Origin: Cristatella mucedo
Lineage: Eukaryota > Bryozoa > Phylactolaemata > Cristatellidae
Assembly (NCBI GenBank): GCA_009760855.2
Contig: WPIO01000014.1
Span: 186,001-250,000, forward strand
Direction of reading: 5' to 3'
DNA length: 64,000 bases
The notes under the pieces are model-generated. The model was not told the origin of the DNA. It saw only the letters and a program-made list of their open reading frames with translations, and did not search any database. A program made the translations under genes and the position numbers. Positions 16,636-29,880 of this stretch are shown piece by piece (within the stretch, counting starts at the first letter, position 1; the number at the start of each line of letters is the position of its first letter).

Positions 16636-16769
16636 CCATGATCAAATAAAGTTTAGGCTCTATAGAAATAAAATCAACTCCGTACAAAGTGAACGTTTTT
16701 TTTTTTATTCCGTACGACATATTCACTGGTTGGCCTTGCACTACCTTGTACTCCTAGCGGAGTATTTAA

Positions 16770-17190
16770 GCAAGCACCCTTAGAGAACTCAATCTCTTGC
16801 TAGGCGCTTTGCATTTGCTGCAAAGGAAACACGATCAAATGGTGAGTGGTATCATGCTCGATAAACAACATGAATAACATGGTTAGGGGTGACATACACA
16901 GGGTCAGCATGCAAGTGTGGTTAGTGGCAGCATGCACAGTGTCAGCACGCATAAGCACATAAAGGACGAATCACAGGGACCCACTAAATGCTGTTATAAA
17001 TAGGTGCGTTTTTAATTTCTTTTTAAATATGATCAATTCAGGGGATGTGACAGAAGTCGAGAGTGAGTTCCAGGCTTTGGGAGCATACGAACTACACGCA
17101 TGGTCTCCAGAGGGTTTGAGGTTTGTATGAGGTATAATCAAAGCATTGTTATCGCGAGCGTCGGATACCCTTTTTTTGTCACAACCGGCC
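16770..17190 (-). mobile_element. LINE-alpha, 5'-truncated
   Basis: Minus strand encodes LIIPHTNLKPSGDHACSSYA then PKAWNSLSTSV and FKKKLKTHLFITAFSGSL, the L2-like C-terminus. The 3' UTR and hairpin end near 16770. Confidence 0.75.
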
Positions 17191-18642
17191 ACAGCAGTGC
17201 TGCATATGGTAACGAGTTGACTTTAGAAAGCGAAATTGACCTACTGGGGCATGCGTCGACTGCGGTGCCGTTTAACCACCTAGTGTTTTGGTAAGTTCTG
17301 ATGGCAGCCGCCCGCAAGGGTTAACAGGGGCACCTGTCCTTTGATTCAGCAATGCTGTTCAATTAGTTTCTTCTAGATATATATTTGGAAGAAGACTATC
17401 TTTTGAAGAAAGCTTTTCAGATTGGTCCAGCCAGCACAGCTGCAGCAGCCGCTTGGAATCTGGGTGCCTTTTTCCTAAATAACTTCACTAGATAACCACA
17501 CCAACTCCGAGCTTCTCAATTCTGCCTAATTTCGTGTACCTAACATTGCAAAAACTCAGGCATTCTTAGCTAATAATAAGACAGCCAAGCTAGTCCATAC
17601 ATTCGCGACATCTCATCCAGACTTGTTAAGCCACTCCTTTGTCTTCCAGCCGGTGCGATAAGATGCTTTTGTAGTTAGTAAAGAACTTGAAGGTTGAAAC
17701 TGCATGCGGTAAACGTCACAACTGTCACATTGCACCACTTACCATCAATGTGATCTGGCTCCTCATCAAGCATAGTATCGACCTAAAGATCCCGTCACTG
17801 GCCTTTAGGTACCTCAATTCTCGTGGTTCTGAATCTATCCGACATACTTCCTAATCTTACCGAAGAATTTGGAGAAATGCTCTGCTAAGTCAGCAATGGA
17901 TCACTGGGTATGTTTTTTTGGAAGCGATACAAATAATGGTCGATAGTGGACATTAACATATTTTGGTTTTTGATATGTTATTACACTAAATCTTTATACA
18001 ATTTAGAAGTAGCCTTCACTAAAATGGATGGGTTTGGCACACAATAATCTTCGAATGCCAAGTGCTCAAAGTTTTTACTTTCTTTGGAGGCGTTCTCAAG
18101 TCTGCGCTTAGTGTTCTTAACTATTTTTTTTAACGGCAGCCATAAATCAAAGGGCTTCTTAGCAGGGACTTGCCTGCCGTTTAGTCAGCTGTGTCAACTC
18201 ATTAAAGGAATTCTGTAGCCTCAGGTTGTAGCACTGCATTAAGGAAGGGCATCCTGTGAGAGGGTCAAGCGGAAAAGCAGAGGAGAGAAGTCTGCTGCGA
18301 GTAGCGCCAATGTCGAGACTTAATGTTTCTTAACTAGGACGTAATTGTGTATGTTAAAAATGTACAGGCTAATGAAATTTGGATACGATCGGATGCCTAA
18401 ATATATCAATATGGGGATCGATACAGTGTAATTGCCGAAGAAAGCCCGATCTACGGGGGGGGGGCCTTTCACATTCACAAGTGCTTGAACTGTGCACAGA
18501 GGCAGAAGGATTGGGATACGGAGAGCACGCTGAAAGACATCGGATCAGATGGCTTATCAAAGTCGATGTTAACATCACCAAGAATGAGAGAAGAGCGTAT
18601 TCCTAATCCAAAGAATGGACAGAAAGTTAGTAAAATTCCGAT
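17191..18642. other. Intergenic, nothing recognised
   Basis: No conserved frame, and no repeat matching the other families of this window. Confidence 0.5.
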
Positions 18643-18800
18643 GATAATTATTATATTTCATTTGCATAGCGTCCTAAGAGAACCTAATATATTCCGGCGC
18701 TTTGCACATGCCACAGGGCTCGCGCCCACGACCTCGGTTATCACAAATGCATTGCCATTATCCTTGGTCGTCAAAGGCGAGCACGTTAACCACGAATTTG
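18643..18800 (-). mobile_element. SINE-A copy
   Basis: Minus-strand tRNA-derived SINE: reversed, it shows GGTCGTGGGCGCGAGCCC (B box), GCGCC..., a hairpin and AATTATTATC at the tail end. Confidence 0.6.
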
Positions 18801-19739
18801 GATTACTGCCTGCTGGACGATAAATTACTGCCACTATCGGCCACTTGCTGGAGAAATAACAGGAGTTTGAAAAGATTGTTAATCAGGAATCGAGAACCGC
18901 TTGAAATTGAAATAATTGCGGTCAATTATCGCTACGTTGCCGCCAGTTTTCAGCGATCTTGGAGTGTGAAAACAGAGAAACTTTCTGGGGTGCCTTTATT
19001 CATGACCGAACAGCTCGTAGATATCAGCCCTCGGGTTTCAGTAACAGCCCAAAACGTCAATAGCGTCATCAACTATCAATCCGCCAGCAGCTAGCTGCTT
19101 ATTGCACAGGAGCGGGCATTGAAAGGGCGCAAGGTCAAAGCGGTCACAGAAGTTGGATTTGGCAAGATTATTAATACGTTATAAAAATTATTATTAGCTC
19201 TTGCAAGACAATGCTTTTTTGCGTTTAACAGCAAGGGTATATCGGCTATTTAGGCACCAGGAGCCACCTCCGATACTCCGGCGTATTCTAAGGGCTATAC
19301 CTAACTCTTGAAGGCAGGCTATTGCGGACGTGCAATCGTTCTACCTAAACGAGGTCGAAACGCGAACAAGGATCCACGGTCAAATTAGAACATATTTTTA
19401 TTTTAATATATTCATTATTAAATACAATTCATTTAGAACAGATATAAGCTTATTGTTGTCTGTCAGTTTCAGTAAAAATTTAATTCTGATTCTGATACAA
19501 GCTGCACATCAGTGAACGCACGTAACTTAACATTTCTGCAAACGACCCAGTGCCAAGTGGCCTACGCACCGAATTTACCAGTCAGTGGAATAATGAAACC
19601 TGTTTCTGCGAGGTAAACCTATCCGTAACGAATTGTCATGCGTATTTAGTTTCCGGCAGAACCATGAGCTCCTTCTGCTCTATCGCGTGTCATACGGTGT
19701 CATAGAGTAAACAATGTATTAAAGGCACCCCTAACCATG
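18801..19739. other. Intergenic, nothing recognised
   Basis: Short frames only, without known motifs. Confidence 0.5.
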
Positions 19740-19870
19740 CTATGCTTGTTACCATTGAGCACGCTACCAATAACCATTCGATCGTGCTGCCTTTTCCGCA
19801 AATGTAAAGTGCCTAGAAAGAGATTGAGTTCTACGAGGGCGCTATATCAAGTGTATTATTATTAATAATA
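19740..19870 (+). mobile_element. LINE-alpha 3' end
   Basis: ACCATTCGATCGTGCTGCC, GCAAATGTAAAGTGCC, AGAGATTGAGTTCT, GGGCGCTATATC and ATTATTATT in order. Confidence 0.75.
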
Positions 19871-20176
19871 CAGTTAATTCTGGCACTCCTGTGAAAGCTC
19901 CCCTATCGGTGCCAAGTGATCTATTTTGATATGCGCGTGTTGAAACACTGGCGGCTCTATTTTACCGCCTTGCCTATTACCTTTTGTCATTAAAGTTAAA
20001 AACGATCGAATCACTTATTGATTCGGCAAGCTACTCGAGACGCTGGGAAATTGGGCGTGCGGCGCTGAGGAGCACTGGCGAAAAGCTGAAATAATTCTGC
20101 TAGTTTGCATCGACTGAACATTAGCTGTTCAATAATATTTACTTGAATTTATCATTTAGAAATGTATAATTCTTGA

Positions 20177-20179
<3 letters not shown>

Positions 20180-20261
<82 letters not shown>

Positions 20262-20272
20262 TCTCTCTCTTC
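20180..20272. repeat. (CT)n microsatellite
   Basis: About 90 bp of CT repeat with minor interruptions. Confidence 0.95.
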
Positions 20273-21099
20273 ACCTCATTTATAATTATAATGTCCTAAA
20301 TTACTCGAATGATTTCACAGGTGCAAGGCCAGTTTGAAGTGAGGTATTGGCATTAGCCGGCCGCTTGACACCATTGGGAATGCAATAACGCACCGCTGTA
20401 TGCTGCTCGTTTGTACTTGAGCGACCAAGAACGAGATCCCGCGTCCACAGCCAGTCATCTTCATGCGACGCAGTTCTCACAGCTGCTTCGCAGACCCAAC
20501 CCGCCTAGGCCGTTCGCGTAAATGCGAACGCAATTACGACGCTCGAGCCGCACGTCATCCTATTTGCAGTTACTCACACGTCATCTTCCTTTCGCCGGTT
20601 GCCGCAAACGAGAGCCCGCGTCGCACGTCGCCGCCGCGCATCGCTCGCGTAACGGCGTCGCCCCGAGATGACAGCCTGCCCTCGATTGCGGAGAAGGTGA
20701 GCACTTCGGCGCGCCGGCGGCGCCCCCGCACTTTAACCGCAAAGGACGCCTATACATCCGAGCGACGCTGACGGGCACGCGCGGTTAAATATCGGCAGCT
20801 CGGCTGCTAGCGCGCAAAAGGAGGTGGAGCCGCAGCGAGAAGTACGCGCCGCTCCGGCCGGCGCGGCGCTGCGGCTGCAGAAATGCGCCGGGCCCGTAGC
20901 GTGACGCTCGGCAGCGCGCGCCGAGCGCAGCTCTCCAGTTTGGGGGGGGCCTTCACACTACTCGGATTCCCAAGGGTAGCATTTTCGGCGTTCATATCGG
21001 AAAGATTTGTACTGCTCAGGCGACGCTGCAAGCCAATAGTAAGCAAAAGCGCCGTTTACTATAAAAATTCGGCGGGTCTTTGCGACTCGTCCCTCGCGT
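20273..21099. other. GC-rich, CpG-rich island without a recognised gene
   Basis: About 20380-21060 is strongly GC- and CpG-rich (many CGCG words), like a promoter or first exon. Frames of 65-102 codons on both strands match nothing I know. Confidence 0.5.
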
Positions 21100-21262
21100 G
21101 CATATCTACCTGCTTACACTGCGCCTGCTGCTATCTTACCGCCGATCATTCGATAGTTCTTTCTACACAGCATCTGTAAAATACCTGTAAAGAGATTGAG
21201 CTATCTGAGGGGGCTATTCATACGTATTGTTATTATGATTATTACTATTAGTATTATTTTCA
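21100..21262 (+). mobile_element. LINE-alpha 3' end
   Basis: CCGATCATTCGATAGTTC, ATCTGTAAAATACC, AGAGATTGAGCTATCT and an ATTATT-type tail. Confidence 0.6.
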
Positions 21263-22590
21263 TTCTCCTAAGCCGATATCTTTTGCGTCCTTCGAAGCGC
21301 GGTATAAGGAATCGCTTTTCTCGCTGGAGTAGCGAGTACTCAGCGCCGCTCAGTCCCATTCACCAGCCGTCTTATACGGACGGCAAAAGATGTTTGTGTA
21401 ATATTCTGCGTAAGGCCAGCCAAGAGCGACTGAAACGGGAATAGCGCACTTTCGCGGGAAGCTGTGCATGCGCTCAGCTACTACTAGCTGGCGAGTTTGG
21501 CACCATTTCTAGTCAACGTTGCGACGCAGAATGCCTCTTAGCTGACGACTTTACGGACGATGCCAGCTGCTGAACAGTTGTCCTATGTCAAGGACGCAGA
21601 CTCACTAGCGCTTTCAAATAATCACTGCTAAAGCTGAAAACGTTTGTACATGAACGCTCGCAAGTAAGTCTCATTAGTACGGTAAGTTTAGCAGAGGCGT
21701 TTTTGCATAAAGTACCGTGGAGCTTGGAATTCTTCTCTGACGGACTGCACGTTCGCTTGACAACCGCAACCACCACCGCCCTCCCCAGCCACGACGACCA
21801 CCACCACGGATGCCACCCGGCCAGCTATCGGCTGTGCTACCGAAGGCCGATAGCTGTCGAGCTCCTGCGAACGGCTGCTTTCTGCTCACACTTAGAACCG
21901 ACTACCCATTTGGGAAGCGGTTAGAGGGCGACTTGAACGGATTAGTCGTCTAACCTTCACTTTGAGCTATTTACTCTTGCTTTATTTTATTTTATTTTTT
22001 CCCCATCTATTTTGCTCTCGTGTGCATGTGTACCGACCTATACTAATTCTCATACTGATGTTTTCAGACTGATGCTACATATTAGTTCTCAGACTGAGGG
22101 AAATTTAGTTGCACATTTATAGCGAATTCCACAGACATGCAAGGGGAGTTTCCCGACTGCAACTCCCTTAGGCCAATCCCTTCGCAAACGAATACGGTGA
22201 CTCTGTATCGCACCGGCATAAGCCCGCTAGCATCCTACGGTCGGAGCCAGCACAGAAGGATGCCAGAGGAATCGGACGGATGCATAACTACAGCCTGCAA
22301 GTAGGCGCCGCTACTGCACCGCCGGCTCAGAAGAGCGTGGTACATAACATACGATCAGCCCCTGGCTTGACAAATTGTGCGACGTTACCCGGCAGACTAG
22401 AGTTTCGGCTGCGCTGAAGGCAAGCTTCGCAGTAATTAATAGCGAGACGCTTCGTAATGGGCCTGGCTCGAAGCAATTGGACATCGATTTGGGCTCGCCT
22501 TCCGGCGAACCTTAGCGCTATCCAATGACAGGCTGTCTGGCAGAGAGCGCCGAGGCAGCGCGCCCTTCCTCGTGTCCTTAAAGTGGGAAG
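21263..22590. other. Intergenic, nothing recognised
   Basis: Mixed GC content with short frames only; a CCACCACC-type low-complexity patch at about 21770-21815. Confidence 0.5.
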
Positions 22591-23567
<977 letters not shown>

Positions 23568-23599
23568 CTCCGAGCGACCTAGGTCTAGGTCGCTCGGAG
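23568..23599. repeat. Perfect 14-bp inverted repeat
   Basis: CTCCGAGCGACCTA at 23568-23581 and its exact reverse complement at 23586-23599, separated by 4 bp. It lies 60 bp left of the hAT transposase fragment. Confidence 0.85.
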
Positions 23600-23660
23600 C
23601 ATCGAAGCCGGTGGTAGCACGGCTGAGCACCGTGCTGATGTAAGGTAGCTTTTCGACAGG

Positions 23661-23930
23661 ATGCTCGCGTTCATTATCGCCATCATCTTGCACCCGTTGG
23701 AGCGAGTTGTGCTCATCATGCATGAGCTTTCGGAGGCACTGCACAGAGAAGGCCAGGGTGTACTGAACGTAATGCATTTGGTCGAGGCCGAAGTCCACGA
23801 ACTGAAAGAGATTCGCGATACTGGCTACCCTCACCTGCTGGCCAAGGTAAAAAACTTGTGTCGCACTCACGGAATCGACTTGATAGACAGGAGTTCTAAC
23901 TACGTTCGACGTGGTAGGTCTCGTGTCTAA
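23661..23930 (+). pseudogene. hAT-type (DUF4371/ZMYM-like) transposase fragment
   Basis: An 89-codon frame with HELSEALHREGQGVLNVMHL, then EIRDTGYPHLLAKVKNLCRTHGIDL and ending YVRRGRSRV. Its spacing resembles the segment upstream of the RGRSRR motif in ZMYM1/TTF-type hAT proteins (LS.AL...D.DI.NAM.LV, a run ending VP, then RGRSRR). It starts abruptly and is not continued in frame, so it is a remnant. A 228-codon antisense frame over the same bases is not considered coding. Confidence 0.5.
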
Positions 23931-26220
23931 ACAGGCGAAATCATTTATTCCCGGAAATACCGTCAACGCTGCGATCGACCGGGGCCTCATTGACTCCTCT
24001 CTCCTATTTATCGCCGAGTCCATCGGCAAAAAAGATCTGGTGAACTGGTGGAATAATTTAGTCTCTTGCAACCAATCGTTGTGGTGTATTAGATAATAAT
24101 AGCACACGGGATACTGTGCGAATGTTACTCATATTCTCATTAAGTTAACGGCCTAACAACGGCTGCTTTCAGATTTAAAGAGAATCCAACCGTAGCCTGC
24201 AACATATTTACAATATTCATCGCTGTGGGCAGCAACTGGTCAGGGCACCTCATACAAATCAGAAAGATATATTATAAATGTGAAGATAGATTAATTTCAG
24301 AAATAATATATATATATATATATATATTTCCGTCATAATTATAATGGTGATGAGTAAAATTGTAAGCAACATTTTAAAATCTTATCATCCCGAGCTTCTC
24401 AAAGGCGAAATGAGGTACTAAATGTTAACCCTGATCTCCGACTGGCATGCCGAAATATGCCATGGGCGTTTCACTCATCTAAGTATGCGCTTCCATGAAG
24501 CATGCTTTGCTCACTTCATGAATTGGCCGTAGATCCAACTAAATATCTACCGGGTGCTTTCAGTCTCTTGAGGCCATCTCAAGAAAATGCACATATAAAT
24601 ATCCACTTAGTCGACTCAAACTATAAAAACTGGTGGTCTTGAGGCTCGTGCGAGTATGCATACTAATATGCACATTATTCCAAAATATTATTAAGAAAGG
24701 CGTTAAAAAATGCATAGAAAAAGCTAATCAATGATCTTCCGGAGGTCAAGATACATTTTTACGCATCAAATACTGAATAATTTAGTTTTTACTTAAATTG
24801 GATCAAATTTAACCATATAATTATTTAATAGCGCGATTAATAATTAAGCAATTCATATAATATTAGCAATACTTTTTTTTTAAACCAGACTTTTGGTGGA
24901 CAGTACCTACAATTTTCTGAAAATTAAGTAGTTTCCTATGTATCACTGTCCTGGTCACAAAATAAAATTTTGTGGAGAATAGCTGCTATTTTCTGCACTG
25001 AAATTAGATAGTAAATATTTAAAAAAAGTTGGATCTAGGGAAAAGGGAAAATTAAAGTTCATTATGCAGTGTTGTAGAGCTTGTTTAAAAAATACATAGT
25101 CAGCCAATTCCATTGTACCAGAAATGTTAAGCTTCCACAAGCGAGTAATTCGGAGCAGGAAACGTACTCTGAGAGCCTCCCGGAGCTCCAAAGGAGAGCC
25201 GCCCAGAAGCTTATATTAAGATATCGTAAAAGAGATTGCGTCTGGTGAGCCTGAGGCTGCGACCTTCATTTCAAGATCCGTCTAAAAACCTTTACAAAAT
25301 ATAAAGATAAGCGTCGTAACAATCTGCCCGTTAGGGCTTGCTTCCTGGTTGGCCTGTTTATCCTTATCTGAAAAATAGTGCGATAGCTTCTCGAGAAACA
25401 CTTGGAGGCTTGAATCCGCCGGCGAACTACCCGAAGTCCGATTAGATCTGTCTAAACAGAATCTACCTTTCTTCAAAAATACACAAAAAGAAACACAAGA
25501 ACACATCAAACTTCTCTTGTATTCGCTAAAAAAACAAGAGGCAGCCATTTGTGCGCTACGATATTTCATTTTTCTCGCTCAAATGAACGCTTGTAAATGA
25601 TAGCTATTTCGTTCGATCGAGAGGAATGACCGGCCTCAGTGACTTTGCTGGCCAGTAGGCATGTCTCTGAGAAAAACTGTGCTCTAGAATCTCTGTGGTT
25701 TTTCCGTCTTTGAGGTTGTCTCCAATGACTGTGGGAGAGTAAAGGTTTTTTCACTAATTTTGGAGGTTTCATCCTACCCTTAGCTCCTACAAGTTAGGTT
25801 CGTTAGCGTAAACCATAACCAGAGCCGTTTTTTCGCCTACCAGGATATTCGTAATCCAGATTGCTCGTTAACCGAGGCGTTCGTTGCCCACTGCCCCACT
25901 GTGCAATACACTGCAGAAATTGCCCGGTAAGACTCGACAACATCGCGAATGCACATGGAAATATACTGCAATCAACTCGAATGGTCTGGACAAGCTGCAA
26001 TCCACGCAGTCATCGAATTTCCGCTGGAAATTGATTGCGCCTAGCTCCAATTTCAATTTCGTACACCACTTTGCCAGAGGGAGAGCCCAGATTTTCAGCT
26101 GGGGAATGGTGAGAATAGCAAGATTTTAATACAGGGAGCATGACCCGCAAGTAATGAAACAACTTTAGCGCGAAATCATCGCGTTTTATTCGACACCCAC
26201 TCGGTGGTGGCTCATCAAGT
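23931..26220. other. Intergenic, AT-rich, nothing recognised
   Basis: AT-rich between about 24100 and 25100. Minus-strand frames of 95 codons or less have no known motif. Confidence 0.5.
24305..24328. repeat. (AT)n microsatellite
   Basis: About 24 bp of alternating AT. Confidence 0.9.
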
Positions 26221-26344
26221 GGAAGTAGGGCATAATTTTGCCGTAACTGGTGGCAAGGGGCGACCCAGGTCACAGCCCCGCTCTATGGGGGGACAAGTGC
26301 ACCCCTCCCCAGCCCTAGCTCCACCAGGGCACTACGCCACATTT
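26221..26344. mobile_element. Partial relative of the 26866-27172 element
   Basis: Shares TAATTTTGCCGT-like sequence, GACCCAGGTC, a C-rich run and a GCTCCACC...GCCAC right end with 26866-27172. The left end is not seen. Confidence 0.35.
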
Positions 26345-26734
26345 TAATCGTGCCCGCTAAATGTATAGCCACTGGCATTCGCTTTTCCACGAAGAGCGCT
26401 GCAATCAACGGCTATCAACTGCAGCGACTGACACCGAAAGTCACAGCAATCCATTACAATCTACCAAAAGTTGACCAGAAATCAGTTATGCGAAGCACCT
26501 GTGCTCATTTTATATTGAAATGTACTCTGCGAACGAAAATTTCCTGACATTTCACACGTGCGCTCCCAAGCACCGCCGCGAATTCGCCTGCTGCGGTTCT
26601 ATCTAATACTGGCAATCCCTTTCAAACCGCCGCAAATCGAAGGCACGCGAAGATCCAACTTGGCTTCTGTATTTTGGGCGAACTTAAATTGAGATTATGA
26701 CCCTTAAGTCTCTTTTTAAAAACACACTTTCGCA

Positions 26735-26815
26735 CCATCTAAAGTGCGTAGTAAGAGATTAAGTTCTCCGAGGGCGCTATACGAATACATCGGTATAATT
26801 ATCTTACGCCTTTAT
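26735..26815 (+). mobile_element. LINE-alpha 3' tail
   Basis: AAAGTGCGTAGTA, AGAGATTAAGTTCTCC, AGGGCGCTATACG and an AT-rich end. Confidence 0.55.
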
Positions 26816-26865
26816 CATCTCTTACCCATGTGAGTAGCCCTAAATGCAACTGGCATGGAGACCAA

Positions 26866-27172
26866 CAGTGGCGGAGCCAGGATTACCTCCACCTGGGGGG
26901 GCCAACCCGCACATATGAGGACAAGACCCTTCAAGATTTTCATGTAGGCGGGGATAGACGCGCGATCAATGAAAAATTATAGCAAAAAATCTTGATGTTT
27001 ATTCGTCACGAACTCGTTGTGTTGCCCATCGAATGAAATTAAGACATAATTTCGTCGTTGGTAACGTCGGGGGGGCGGGCATAGGGATATGGGATGACCC
27101 AGGTCTCAGCCATGCCGTAGGAAGTAGGCCAACGCCCATCCACTCCTCCCTCCCCCTACCGCTCTACCACTG
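26866..27172. mobile_element. MITE-like element with CAGTGG termini
   Basis: 307-bp segment beginning CAGTGGCGGAGCCAGG and ending with the reverse complement of CAGTGGTAGAGC, giving 12-bp imperfect terminal inverted repeats, with G-rich runs just inside the ends. No clear flanking duplication was found. The style (GGCGGAGCCAGG then GGGGGGGC) is common for small DNA transposons in invertebrates. Confidence 0.5.
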
Positions 27173-28305
27173 ACACCGCCATAGGAGGCCAGATTGATTT
27201 GCGGCCACATACAATGCATGGCCAGGCCTATCAGAGGGGACGAGATAATAGAGGGAGGGGCTATAGCCCAATCTCTCCATCCCCCCTCAGAGAGCGACGC
27301 GGACGTGGGCTGCGTCTTTCTCCCAGCATGCCCATTGGCTGCGTCGATTTACTGATAGCCACGGCAGTCCGCTGACGACCAGCTCTCGAAGCTCCAACTA
27401 CGAGTGAATATGAAACTGTCGTTCAAACGTATCCACGAACTTCAAGTCATTTCGCACGCGCGCTCTCATATAAATGAGCCCAAAGGTCCAGAACGCTACA
27501 TCAATCCACTTTAATCCGCTGCAAATCCACCAGATATAGGCTAAGCGAAGCTCAATTTAAATTTCATATTACGTCGTACTGCTGAGCCCCTGAAACTCAG
27601 GAAGCTCTTAATCTTTTCTCACCGAAAACGTATGGAGAGCGGCCACTATTTATGAGGCGACCATCCCAGAGTAATGCCCTTGCTCGAGCGTGACCAGTGA
27701 GGACGTCATTGGCGCCGGTCAACGCTTCAGCAATAACAAGCCGTCTAGCGGCGCGTGTGCCAAAGTGACCTGAAACAAATAAATCGATTCTAGGAGAGCT
27801 GTTACGAGCGCGTTGTCCGGCAAGCACGTCTGGTCACGACTAGGCCGCACGCGCAGCACGGCGCTGGTCTCAGCCCAAGCGCTATGAATGCCGGCGACGC
27901 CTGAATCTTGTAGCACGGCTAGCTACTTGTAGGTGCTGCGCCAATGCACGCTGGTGTGCTGATGGGAGCAGAAATATGGCAACGACGACGAGCACTCGTA
28001 CCTTAGCTTATAAAGTCCATAGCCCCAATGCAGACAATTCCATTTAACAGCTGCCGACGGCTACAGACGTACTTTAACAACAATGTGTGGCCTAGAGTTC
28101 ACGTCAGCTCCAATGCCAATACCTCGAGTCTCGATTTCTCGCTGCCCCTATCTCAGGGCGCATGCCTTGTATACGTCCTCAGCGATAAATCTTCGCATAA
28201 ATTCATAATCACGAATAATTGCTAGCAGCCATAATTTGGCTGCTTTAGCTCGCGCCGCCGCTACACAGCTTCTCCCAGTTACTGACGGCGCATCTCTCGC
28301 GTTAA
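27173..28305. other. Intergenic, moderately GC-rich, nothing recognised
   Basis: No conserved frame and no repeat related to the other families. Confidence 0.5.
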
Positions 28306-29785
28306 CAATAATAATAATAATACACTTGATAAAGCGCCCTCAGAGAACTTAATCTCTTTCTAAGCGCTTTACATTTGCTGCAAAGGGAAATGCAATTGAA
28401 TAGTAAGTAAAATCATGCTTGAAAAACAAACAAAATGAATAATATGGTTAGGGGTGACATGCACAGGGTCAGCATGCAAATGTGGTTAGTGGCAGCATGC
28501 ACAGTGCCAGCACGCATAAGCACATCAAGGACGAATCACAGGGATCCACTATATGCTGTCCTAAATAGGTGTGCTTTTAAGTTCCTTTTAAATGTGGTCA
28601 GGTCAGGGGATGTTCTGACGCAGGTCGGGAGGGAGTTTCAGGCTTTGGGAGCATACGAACTAAATGCACGGTCTCCTAAGGATTTAAGGTGTGTACGAGG
28701 TATTTGTAGACTGTTGGATTCCGAAAAGCGGGTGGTACGACGCTTGGCCTGATGGGGTAGTCAATCTGAGAGATTGGTTGGAGCCATAGAATGAAGGGAC
28801 CTAAAAGTGAGCGACAAAACCTTGAAGTCAATCCGTTGCTTGACTGGTAGCCAGTGCAGGTCGGCGAGAAGTGGAGTAATGTGGCAACTGCGACGCTCAC
28901 GACAGACAAGCCTAGCTGCAGAGTTTTGCACCAGCTGCAATCGTCTGATCGCACATGCTGGTAGGCCAGTAAGCAGTGAGTTGCAGAAGTCGAGACGGGA
29001 TGTCACGAATTCATGGACCAACTTGGACGTGGTATCCTTATCTAAACAAGCCCGAATTTTAGCAATGTTATGGAGCTGAAAATAGGCAGATTTGACTGTG
29101 GAGCTGATATGGTCGTCTAACGAGAGGTCGCTTTGGAATATGACACCTAGATTTCGAGCTGATGCAACAGGAGATATGCTGGCAGAGCCAACTTTGAGAG
29201 TCAGCCTTTCCAATCTCCGAATCACACTGGGTTTTCCCATAACTGGTAAGTTAGTTTAGTCAACGTTTAGTTTTTAGAAAATTTGCTGACATCCATGTGC
29301 GGATGTCATCAATGCATGCAGCAAGTGAGTTGAGAGAGTTTGAGGCGCTCGAAGGCTGGGAGGAGTCAAAGCAAAGGTACAACTGAGTGTCATCCGCATA
29401 GAAGTGAAAGCCTAGATTGTGCTTGGCAATCACATCAGCAAGAGGCAGAGTACAAACCGTGAAAAGAACCGGACCTAGCACGGAGCCCTGAGGTACTCCA
29501 TATTTCAGAGGTACTTCAGAGGATCTTTGTCCATTTACGTCAATACTCTGGAGTCTCCCACTGAGATAGGACCTGAACCACTGCAGAGCAGTGCCAGTGA
29601 TGCCCAGGCGAGATGAGAGGCGCTCAAGAAGAACTTTGGGATCGATGGTGTCAAAAGCTGCCGAAAGATCGAGCAAAACAAGCAGAGACACTCTACCCGT
29701 GTCTGCATTCCTAAGTAGGTCGTTGTATACCCTAAGCCTAAATCTAGTGAACTGCAACTTGTTCTTACACCTTAAACCTTGAATG
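28306..29785 (-). mobile_element. LINE-alpha (L2-like), longest clean copy
   Basis: Minus strand, two long frames. 29260-29757 has LLVLLDLSAAFDTIDP, GVPQGSVLGP and the polymerase motif YADDTQLY (YADD at 29389-29400). 28761-29240 continues with LGVIFQSDLSLDDHISSTVK, FVTSRLDFCNSLL, LQLVQNSAARLVCRERRS and LADLHWLPVKQRIDFK. The frames are shifted relative to each other and no endonuclease is present, so it is 5'-truncated and inactive. The 3' end has the hairpin and a (TTA)n tail at 28306-28321. Its 5' end abuts another LINE tail at 29793. Confidence 0.9.
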
Positions 29786-29792
29786 CTGTCAG

Positions 29793-29880
29793 TAATAATA
29801 ATAATAATAATAAAAATGCACTTGATAAACCGCCCTCAGAGAACTCAATCTCTCTCTAGGCGCTTTACATTTGATATCGT
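29793..29880 (-). mobile_element. LINE-alpha 3' tail, head-to-tail with the next copy
   Basis: (TAA)n, then CACTTGATAAACCGCCC and AGAGAACTCAATCTCT on the + strand: the 3' end of another copy in the same orientation, cut at the GOLPH3 upstream region. Confidence 0.7.
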
